Positions 1-6,646 of a DNA stretch of 64,000 nt are shown here, piece after piece (position 1 is the stretch's first letter; the number at the start of each line of letters is the position of its first letter). Below the pieces are notes generated by a model. It was not told the origin of the DNA, did not search any database, and worked only from the letters and a program-made list of their open reading frames with translations. The stretch spans positions 2,873,840 to 2,937,839 of the forward strand of contig NC_019780.1 of assembly GCF_000317615.1 (NCBI RefSeq). Direction: 5' to 3'. Made by a program: the position numbers and the translations under genes. The stretch is from Dactylococcopsis salina PCC 8305 (lineage in GTDB: Bacteria > Cyanobacteriota > Cyanobacteriia > Cyanobacteriales > Rubidibacteraceae).

Positions 1-2
1 AA

Positions 3-992
3 GGTGATGAAAATCAACCGCCAACCATTACTCCAGAATTCTTTGGCATCAATGCTGACAGTCCAGTGGGAACAGTTATCGGAGAAGTGACGGCAACTGA
101 TCCCGATGAAGACGAGTTGACGTTTGAGATTACCGAAGGTAATGAAGACCTAGATGGTGATGGAGAAGTTGCTTTTACCATCGATGAAAATGGAGAAATT
201 ACCGTCAACGATACCGACGATCTTGATTTTGAAAGCCAGAACAGTTTCATGTTTGGTGTCACAGTAACCGATGAAGAAGGACTGACTGTTACAGAAATGA
301 TTACTGTGAATTTGGAAACAGAACCAGAAGACCCATCTGTTCTTAGTGCTGTCGATGATTTGGTCTTCGGAACTTCTAATAACGACACCCTCAATGCGGC
401 TGATCAAAATAATCTTTACACAGGGAATAACCAAATCACCTTCACTGGCGCTGGGGAAGACCTTGTTGATGGTTCGATCGGGGGAGATGGTTCTAACCGT
501 AATTATGGTGGCAGCAATGCTGATGAATTATTTGCAGGGAACAACGATCGTCTTTTTGGAGAAGGCGGTAACGACACCCTAGATGCTTCTCAAGGAACGG
601 GTAATAACCGACTTTATGGAGGCGACGACAATGATGATCTCATTGCAGGAAATAATGATTTACTAACAGGTGGGAATGGAGACGATCGTCTTCTCGTGCG
701 ACAAGGCGGAAACAATCTTCTGATTGGCAATAGCGGCGCTGATCAATTCTGGATTGCTACTGATGAAATTCCCAACTCTCCTAACACCATTACCGATTTT
801 ACATCAGGAGAAGACGCGATCGGTTTTGGTGGTTTCCCAGACCTTTCTTTTAATGATCTCATTGTGAATCAAAATGGAGAAAACACAATCATTGGTTTAG
901 AGGCTAACAATCCGATCGCTGAATTACAAGGGGTACAAGCCAATACCTTAACCGAAAATGACTTTGTTTTTGCAGCACAGTCTCCCCAGTAG
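3..992 (+). CDS. C-terminal part of a cadherin-like / RTX calcium-binding secreted protein (truncated by window edge)
   Basis: The frame is open from base 3, so the N-terminus lies outside the window; 329 residues are visible. Residues 1-100 form a cadherin-like beta domain (ATDPDEDELTF, then VTVTDEEG). Residues ~115-255 are glycine/asparagine/aspartate-rich repeats (GGNDTLDA, YGGDDNDDLIAG, GGNGDDRLLV) of the haemolysin-type calcium-binding (RTX) kind. The last ~70 residues (ADQFWI, then ITDFTSGEDAIGFGGF) are the usual end of cyanobacterial RTX proteins, which precedes or forms the type I secretion signal. Family knowledge suggests export by a type I secretion system and calcium-dependent folding outside the cell. 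The stop codon TAG (990-992) lies inside a dispersed GTTGGGT/ACCCAAC palindrome. It precedes the adhesin array and shares domain types with it, but lacks the common PPC-to-dockerin tail. Confidence 0.88.
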   Translation, partial: GDENQPPTITPEFFGINADSPVGTVIGEVTATDPDEDELTFEITEGNEDLDGDGEVAFTIDENGEITVNDTDDLDFESQNSFMFGVTVTDEEGLTVTEMITVNLETEPEDPSVLSAVDDLVFGTSNNDTLNAADQNNLYTGNNQITFTGAGEDLVDGSIGGDGSNRNYGGSNADELFAGNNDRLFGEGGNDTLDASQGTGNNRLYGGDDNDDLIAGNNDLLTGGNGDDRLLVRQGGNNLLIGNSGADQFWIATDEIPNSPNTITDFTSGEDAIGFGGFPDLSFNDLIVNQNGENTIIGLEANNPIAELQGVQANTLTENDFVFAAQSPQ

Positions 993-1022
993 GTTGGGTG
1001 GAGAGTAGCGAAACCCAACACC
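989..1022. repeat. Dispersed palindromic repeat (ACCCAAC/GTTGGGT family)
   Basis: AGGTTGGGTGG, a short spacer and CGAAACCCAACACC form a hairpin with GTTGGGT/ACCCAAC arms. The same core recurs at ~50742-50792, 52247-52283, 60152-60390, 60973-61006 and 61443-61475. This copy supplies the stop codon of the upstream RTX gene. Confidence 0.8.
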
Positions 1023-1027
1023 AATAT

Positions 1028-1171
1028 TTGTTATTTGTTATTTGTTATTTGTTCACTGGTCACTGGTCACTGGTCACTGGTCACTGATCACTGGTCACTG
1101 GTCACTGGTCACTGATCACTGGTCACTGGTCACTGGTCACCGGTCACTGGTCACCGGTCACTGGTCACTGT
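1028..1171. repeat. Short tandem heptamer repeats (TTGTTAT then TCACTGG)
   Basis: Four TTGTTAT-type heptamers (about 1028-1053) run straight into about 16 heptamers of TCACTGG with TCACTGA and TCACCGG variants, up to ~1171. These are typical cyanobacterial STRR sequences. There are no unique spacers, so this is not a CRISPR array. Related heptamers recur at 1912-1940, 3674-3710, 14826-14856, 15058-15078 and 62706-62757. Confidence 0.85.
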
Positions 1172-1307
1172 AAAAGATCGCATCTAAATCTAAATACCAA
1201 TTCTCAATCACCTGCTTAGAAATATGCTTCCCTCTCGTCTCAATCAGCATTTTTGCCATCTCCTTGCTGTAGCATTCAGAATCATCCCCGACCGTTTCCT
1301 AGATGGT

Positions 1308-1562
1308 TCAGGCGACTGCATAAACCTCCTGTTCCATGCGAGTCAGCCGTAAGCGTTCAATCGTCATTCCCAACAATTCTGCTGCTTTCGACTCCGATAT
1401 CTTCTCTTGTTCTAGTGCTTGCCAAACTAAGCTAGAATATCGCTGATTAAGGGAAAAATCCTCGGCTTGCAGTTTTGGTTCCAGTTCAATGTCTAAAGCC
1501 CTTGTCCTTTGCGATATCGGATTAAATTTTGCGCGATCGCGTCTTTCATCAGAAGCAACCAT
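1308..1562 (-). pseudogene. Possible remnant of an XRE/ImmA-type regulator (84 codons)
   Basis: The minus-strand frame carries LNQRYSSLVWQALEQEKIS followed by ESKAAELLGM. This resembles the C-terminal helical segment seen in XRE/ImmA-IrrE regulators (RYxxLxxxAxxxxxIsxxKxAELLGi). No HTH N-terminus or HExxH peptidase motif is present. Immediately downstream on the same strand (about 1295-1200) another frame reads ETRGKHISKQVIENWYLDL, which could be a remnant of a partner gene. The length is well below any intact family member, so I call it a decayed fragment. The resemblance is from memory and function is uncertain. Confidence 0.35.
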
Positions 1563-1623
1563 AACTTTAGCTCTTACATTTTAGCCCAATTTTCAATAAC
1601 CCGTAAAATATATTTTACATTCA

Positions 1624-1657
1624 AATCCTGCCATTATTGAGGAGAGTGTTGGTTAGG
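1624..1657 (+). pseudogene. 34-bp scar of an adhesin 3' end
   Basis: These bases read NPAIIEESVG-stop. They match the last codons of the adhesin gene ending at 50696 (50666-50699) with one mismatch (GGTTAG versus GGCTAG). No adhesin sequence precedes it. Directly after the stop comes a GCGCGATCGCGC palindrome and then Rpn-like remnant sequence. The simplest reading is that another adhesin copy once ended here and was deleted. Confidence 0.7.
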
Positions 1658-1869
1658 AGCGCGATCGCGCTAGACAGTAAGGCAATAAGAGTGGTTTGGC
1701 TAGTTGATCAAAAGGATAACGTGAACAACGCGATCGAGAAGCTGAAGAACGTGGAGAAGAGGGTACACAACGAGAAATTGCAGCTAATCTCCTTAGTATG
1801 GGTATGGGAATTGAGCAAATTGCCCAAGCCACCGGTCTTTCTCCTGAAGAAGTGACGAAAAGACAGTGA
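1658..1869 (+). pseudogene. C-terminal remnant of the Rpn/PDDEXK-like family
   Basis: From about 1720 the DNA matches the 3' part of the intact gene at 13863-14813, with codons for AEERGEEGTQREIAANLLSM and IEQIAQATGLSPEEVTK. It begins at a HIP1 palindrome (GCGCGATCGCGC, 1658-1669) rather than at a gene start, and no N-terminal domain precedes it. Small differences break the frame at its 5' side. Non-functional remnant. Confidence 0.7.
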
Positions 1870-1974
1870 CCAGTTAGCAACTTGCCGAAGGGTGATCAGT
1901 TACCAACGAATAACAAATAACAAATAACAAATAACAAAACAATCGCGCCCCCTCTCTCCAACCCCGATCGCGCA

Positions 1975-2750
1975 CTTTTTCAGGAAGCACTCAATCATTT
2001 ATAATCGTTTAGTTGGTTCATCGCTCCTGATTTTATGACTCGTTTAATCCATGACAAATTTGCTAAGGATTATTTTGAATCTCTCCTCGAACCCTTTGGC
2101 TTGAACAGTGATCAGTTACCAGTGACCAGTTACCAGTAAACTGTGATTAGCGATCAACTAGGGAAGAGCGTGTTGCCTCTCATGGATGAGAAGACTTGTC
2201 CCATGCTTTGATGGAAAAGGATGAAAGCGTTTTTCCACCATTTAAGTTTTCCCCGAGAGTAATCAGTAATTGATGAGTAGTTCTTGTTTCCATCGGAGTC
2301 AAGAATGGTAACTGGTAACTGGTAACTGGTCACTGCTTACTGCTTCCTCGTCTCCCAGAAACGCTTTGGTTAAGAGTTTTAGGAAGAGACAGAGTTCAAA
2401 AAGAAGCAATTGATGAATTGGAAGCCTTGAGTGAAAAAAATCCCTTTCGTCAAAGGGCGCTGGAACTGCTCTATACCCTGCAAAAGGGTTTAAAATCAAA
2501 GCAGGACATTGAACCAGAGGATAGGGAATTAATTATGAGACTAGAACCTCTTTATCAACAAGAACGTGAACAACGCGATCGAGACGCGGAAAAACGTGGT
2601 GAAGAACGTGGTGAAGAACGTGGTGAAGAACGTGCGAAAAAGCGATTTGCCCAAAAACTTTTGAGTAAGGGAATGGAAATTGAGCAAATTGCTGAACTAA
2701 CTGAACTTTCCCCAAAAGAGATTACTAAGCTGACCAACAATGATGAGTAG
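1975..2750 (+). pseudogene. Internally deleted Rpn/PDDEXK-like gene, copy 1
   Basis: Bases ~1975-2100 encode the N-terminal block (SWFIAPDFMTRLIHDKFAKD, then YFESLLEPFG) of the intact gene at 13863-14813, but with a stop where that gene has a Gln codon. Bases ~2103-2350 are unrelated filler (CAGTGATCAGTTACC-type repeats). Coding similarity resumes near 2352 (ETLWLRVLGRDRVQKEAIDE) and runs to the TAG at 2750, with the ERGEERGEERGEER charged tail and an IAELTELSPKEITKL helical end. The central ~130 residues are missing. The 110-codon ORF from 2418 is what remains of the C-terminus. A second copy with the same filler follows at a period of 899 bp. Confidence 0.8.
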
Positions 2751-2757
2751 TTTAGTA

Positions 2758-2797
2758 GCGCGATGTCGCGAAGCGACCGCTCTTCGAGCATCGCGCT
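2758..2797. repeat. Imperfect GCGATG...CATCGC hairpin repeat, followed by a C-rich tandem repeat
   Basis: GCGATGtCGCGAAG and CTcTTCGaGCATCGC form an imperfect hairpin. Further copies lie at 3910-3948, 13859-13892 and 15291-15329, each beside Rpn-like sequence. After it, to ~2870, come degenerate units of CGATCGCGCCCCCTC type, the same family as the tandem array at 13737-13858. Confidence 0.7.
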
Positions 2798-2873
2798 CCC
2801 TCCCTCAAACCCGATCGCGCCCCCTCTCTCAAGCCCGATCGCGCCCCCTCCCCCAACAGCGATCGCACCCCGA

Positions 2874-3658
2874 ACTAGAATTTCTTACCCCAATCATTTA
2901 TAATCATCTAGTTGGTTCATCGCTCCTGATTTTATGACTCGTTTAATCCATGACAAATTTGCTAAGGATTATTTTGAATCTCTCCTCGAACCCTTTGGCT
3001 TGAACAGTGATCAGTTACCAGTGACCAGTTACCAGTAAACTGTGATTAGCGATTAACTAGGGAAGAGCGTGTTGCCTCTCATGGATGAGAAGACTTGTCC
3101 CATGCTTTGATGGAAAAGGATGAAAGCGTTTTTCCACCATTTAAGTTTTCCCCGAGAGTAATCAGTAATTGATGAGTAGTTCTTGTTTCCATCGGAGTCA
3201 AGAATGGTAACTGGTAACTGGTAACTGGTCACTGCTTACTGCTTCCTCGTCTCCCAGAAACGCTTTGGTTAAGAGTTTTAGGAAGAGGTAGAGTTCAAAA
3301 GGAAGCAATTGATGAATTGGAAGCCTTGAGTGAAAACAATCCCTTTCGCCAAAGGGCGCTGGAACTGCTCTATACCCTGCAAAACAATTTAAAATCAAAG
3401 CAGGAACTCCCATCAGAGGATAGAGAATTAATTATGAGACTAGAACCCCTTTATCAACAAGAAAAGGAAAAACTCGTTCGAGAAGCCCAAAAGCGGGGCA
3501 TGGAAATTGGTGAAGAACGTGGAGAAGAGCGTACACAGCGAGAAATTGCAGCTAATCTCCTTAGTATGGGTATGGAAGTTGAGCAAATTGCCCAAGCCAC
3601 CGGTCTTTCTCCAAAAGAGGTGATGAAACTGATTAACCAAAATTCTGATGACCAATGA
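2874..3658 (+). pseudogene. Internally deleted Rpn/PDDEXK-like gene, copy 2
   Basis: Same structure as the preceding pseudogene, displaced by 899 bp (for example CGTTTAATCC at 2041 and 2940). It has the N-terminal block at ~2890-3000, identical filler at ~3001-3250, and the C-terminal block from ~3253 to the TGA at 3656-3658. Its 113-codon C-terminal ORF (from 3317) ends QATGLSPKEVMKLINQNSD, closer to the intact gene at 13863 than copy 1 is. Sharing the same filler shows that the internal replacement happened before the tandem duplication. No start-to-stop frame spans the whole. Confidence 0.8.
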
Positions 3659-3710
3659 CCAGTTACCAACAAATAACGAATAACGAATAACGAATAACGA
3701 ATAACAAATT

Positions 3711-3902
3711 ATGAGATTAGAACCCCTTTATCAACAAGAACGTGAACAACGCGATCGAGAAGCCCAAAAGCAGGGCATGGAGATCGCGCAAAAGCGATTT
3801 GCCCAAAAACTTCTGAGTAAGGGAATGGAAATTGAGCAGATTGCTGAACTAACTGAACTTTCCCCGGAAGAGATTACTAAGCTGACCAACAATGATGAGT
3901 AG
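3711..3902 (+). pseudogene. C-terminal fragment of the Rpn-like family (63 codons)
   Basis: ATG-led ORF reading MRLEPLYQQEREQRDREAQK and ending AELTELSPEEITKLTNNDE. It is the last ~65 residues of the Rpn-like family without its nuclease-like part. It follows heptamer repeats of CGAATAA (3674-3710) and precedes a GCGATG...CATCGC hairpin. A near copy of this arrangement sits at 15065-15330. Expression as a small charged peptide is possible but unsupported. Confidence 0.6.
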
Positions 3903-4357
3903 TTTAGTAGCGCAATGTCGCGAAGTGACCGCTCTTCGAGCATCGCGCCCCGAATTAAAATTCCTTCCTTCAATCATGTCTAATCGTCTGGTCAGTTTGG
4001 GGAGCAACTTTTTAAACTGGTGTTGCTAGAGAAGAGTATTAACTTTTATTACGATTTCTCCTTCACTCCAACACAATTTCTTCCTGATTTCACAAGTTCA
4101 ATCCATTTCCCTGCAACGGTTACAACCGCTCTCTCAATGATCAGCAGTGAGATTAAGCATTGTAAAAAACTGATTTCAACTGCATCAATTCTCCTTTTCT
4201 CCCTCAAAAAACCGCCACAAGGGAAACTCAAGCCTTTATCTCTCCCAACTACGACAAAGCCAAAAATTCGGGAGGTTCGTCGCCATAAAATCGCTCAAAA
4301 CTCCATTTGCAGGAGAAGTGAGCCGATTTTTCTCTGAGAAACTCTGAGTAAAGTTTG
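3903..4357 (+). other. Duplicated leader region upstream of the adhesin at 4358
   Basis: No convincing gene. The stretch contains the hairpin repeat 3910-3948. About 3950-4110 is closely similar to 15330-15490, upstream of the adhesin starting near 15655 (shared TTTAAACTGGTGTTGCTAGA and CAACACAATTTCTTCCTGAT). A shorter match occurs at ~23825-23860 upstream of the adhesin at 23914. It therefore looks like a co-duplicated promoter/leader. I see no clear -35/-10 pair. The 105-codon ORF at 4020-4337 lies in this leader and has no recognisable features. Confidence 0.5.
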
Positions 4358-6490
4358 ATGAGTGTCAGTGATCACAATTACGATCCTGTTACACCATCAG
4401 AACCACTCGAATTTGCTACCTTAGTGACGTTGGTTGAAAACACTTTTGATGCCCCCGCAATTGCTAAATTCATCATGTCTATGTCTCTTAACCCTTTATT
4501 CCTAACTTGGGAAAACGCCTTAACCGAACTCGCTACCAGTGGACGTTTACTCACCGCCGCCGAAGACGCTCTACAATTAGAAACGATCCCAGACCCCTTA
4601 ACAGAATTAATCAAGCAATGGCAAACTGGTGATTTTTCCCAACTGCCAGCAGTGGAACTCTTATCCTATGAGTCCATGTCTGGCGCAATGGGTGCTTATG
4701 CCAGCAGTGGGGAAACGATTTATCTCAATCAAGACTGGTTAGCGACAGCCAGCGAAGAAGATGCGTTGGCGGTTTTGATGGAAGAGTTAGGGCATCATTT
4801 GGATCATGTTGCTAATGAGAGGGATACTCTAGGGGATGAAGGCGCGATCTTTGCCTCTCTACTGCAAGGAGAAGGGTTAAGGGATGAGTTGCGAGAAGAA
4901 GATGATCGCGCTACATTGAACCTCGACGGCGAACTGGTTACGGTAGAACAAGCAGAATTTGAAGTTACAACCGCAGAAGATGGCAGCGTTAGTGGAACTT
5001 TAAGAGGAGAAATTGTTCGAGCCAATGCCATACCAGGAACAGATACCATCACCTTTGATGGTAGCCTAGCAGGTGAAACCATTCTTCTCAATGAGGCACT
5101 AAATATTACTGATTCCTTAATCATTGAAGCTTCAGAGACAGGAGGAATGACCATTGATGCTCAAGGGAATAGTCGCGTTTTTTTAATTGATGATGGAAAC
5201 TCCCAAAATTCTATTAGAGTTAGCATGGATGGCTTAACAATTATCGGCGGTAATACAGAAGACGGCGCTGGTATCTTTAACCGTGAAACTGTAAACCTAA
5301 CCAATACAACCATCTCTGGCAATTCCGCTTCTGATGATGGGGGGGGGATTTTTAACGAAGGAACTGTAAACCTAACCAATACAACCATCTCTGGTAATTC
5401 CGCTTCTGATGATGGAGGGGGGATTTGGAGCAGAGAGACTATAAACCTAACCAATAGTATTATTGCTAATAGCACCGGTGGAGGAGATGTCTACAACTAT
5501 TATGGTAGGCCGGACGTAAATACTTATGGTGCAAATATTGTCGAAGATGGTAGTGTTCGCGGTGCTGTCCAGATTGACCCTAACCTTTCTCCCTTACAGG
5601 ATAATGGTGGCGGTACTCTCACCCACATTCCCCTAGAAGGCAGTTTAGCCATTGACTTGGGCGATAATAGCGTTCTTCCTGCCGACACTCAAGACATAGA
5701 CGGGGATGGCGATGTTGAAGAACCCCTTCCCTTTGACCAGCGAGGGTTAAACCGTGTTATTGGCGATGCCGTTGACTTAGGGGCAGTAGAGACGGGTAAC
5801 AATGGCGGTGGTGGCAATCAAGCCCCCGTTGCTGAAGATGATACCGCAAGCACTGGGTCTAATACCGCTTTAAGTCAAAACGTTCTCAGCAATGACAGCG
5901 ACGCTGAGGGAGATTCCCTCACTGTCAGCGCCGTTAATGGCGAAGAAAGTAATGTCGGCACCGAATTTGAACTTCCTTCTGGGGCGCTGTTAACCCTTAA
6001 CGCTGATGGTAGCTTTGAATATGACCCTAATAACGCCTTTGACAACCTCGCGGAAGGAGAAACCACCACCGATCGCTTTAGTTATACCGTCTCCGATGGC
6101 AATGATGGCACTGACACCGCTAATGTTGCCATTGATATCACAGGCGTTCCCGTTCCCAGTTTTAACCTTGATGTTGACAACAATGGCGTGGCTGATCCCT
6201 TTACCGATGGTCTGACCATTTTCCGATTTTTAGGCGGGCTGAATCCCGAAACTTACGAACTCGCCAGTGATGCCGATCGCAGCGTGACGGCAGTACAAGA
6301 GTTTCTCTTTGGCGGTGAAACCTTCTTGGATGTTGACAACAATGGCGTGGCTGATCCCTTTACCGATGGTCTGACCATTTTCCGATTTTTAGGCGGGCTG
6401 AATCCCGAAACTTACGAACTCGCCAGTGATGCCGATCGCAGCGTTGCGGAAATACAAGAATTTTTACAGCCCTTCCTAGATGCGGTGTAA
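4358..6490 (+). CDS. Secreted protein: pseudo-zincin domain, beta-helix, cadherin/VCBS domain, two dockerin-like repeats
   Basis: About 710 residues. Residues ~40-200 form a zincin-like domain with GAYASSGETIYLN, then MEELGHHLD (4781-4804) and GDEGAIFASLL; the first zinc-ligand His of HExGHxxD is Glu. Residues ~205-480 are a right-handed beta-helix of the choice-of-anchor-Q kind (NLTNTTISGNSASDDGGGI twice, closing with FDQRGLNRVIGDAVDLGAVE). Residues ~488-595 are a VCBS/tandem-95-like domain (NVLSNDSDAEGDSLTV). The C-terminus holds two EF-hand/dockerin-like units (DVDNNGVADPFTDGLTIFRF) 53 residues apart, encoded by 116 identical bases (6170-6285 and 6329-6444). No signal peptide is visible. 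ATG 4358 was preferred over TTG 4355. ATG 4475 aligns with the starts of the paralogues at 15655 and 23914 and is a real alternative. It is the smallest member of the array and lacks the PPC-CARDB tail. Confidence 0.87.
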   Translation: MSVSDHNYDPVTPSEPLEFATLVTLVENTFDAPAIAKFIMSMSLNPLFLTWENALTELATSGRLLTAAEDALQLETIPDPLTELIKQWQTGDFSQLPAVELLSYESMSGAMGAYASSGETIYLNQDWLATASEEDALAVLMEELGHHLDHVANERDTLGDEGAIFASLLQGEGLRDELREEDDRATLNLDGELVTVEQAEFEVTTAEDGSVSGTLRGEIVRANAIPGTDTITFDGSLAGETILLNEALNITDSLIIEASETGGMTIDAQGNSRVFLIDDGNSQNSIRVSMDGLTIIGGNTEDGAGIFNRETVNLTNTTISGNSASDDGGGIFNEGTVNLTNTTISGNSASDDGGGIWSRETINLTNSIIANSTGGGDVYNYYGRPDVNTYGANIVEDGSVRGAVQIDPNLSPLQDNGGGTLTHIPLEGSLAIDLGDNSVLPADTQDIDGDGDVEEPLPFDQRGLNRVIGDAVDLGAVETGNNGGGGNQAPVAEDDTASTGSNTALSQNVLSNDSDAEGDSLTVSAVNGEESNVGTEFELPSGALLTLNADGSFEYDPNNAFDNLAEGETTTDRFSYTVSDGNDGTDTANVAIDITGVPVPSFNLDVDNNGVADPFTDGLTIFRFLGGLNPETYELASDADRSVTAVQEFLFGGETFLDVDNNGVADPFTDGLTIFRFLGGLNPETYELASDADRSVAEIQEFLQPFLDAV

Positions 6491-6646
6491 GGAAATCAAC
6501 TCCGAAAGCAGACCTTAAAGAGAAGAACCCAATCAACACCAAATCCAGTTGTCTGATTTTAACATTTTAGAATTTAACTACCGAGTGATACAACTGAATC
6601 AATTAAACTGGCGAGATTTCTTAAGACAAGATAAGGAACAAATATA

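Noticed and set aside
1253-1435. 60-codon + strand ORF near the XRE-like remnant
   Set aside because: Antisense to the more protein-like minus-strand frame; Ser/Pro-rich with no features.
4020-4337. 105-codon + strand ORF upstream of the adhesin at 4358
   Set aside because: It lies in a duplicated leader; the matching region at 15.4 kb does not keep the frame open, and no domain is visible.
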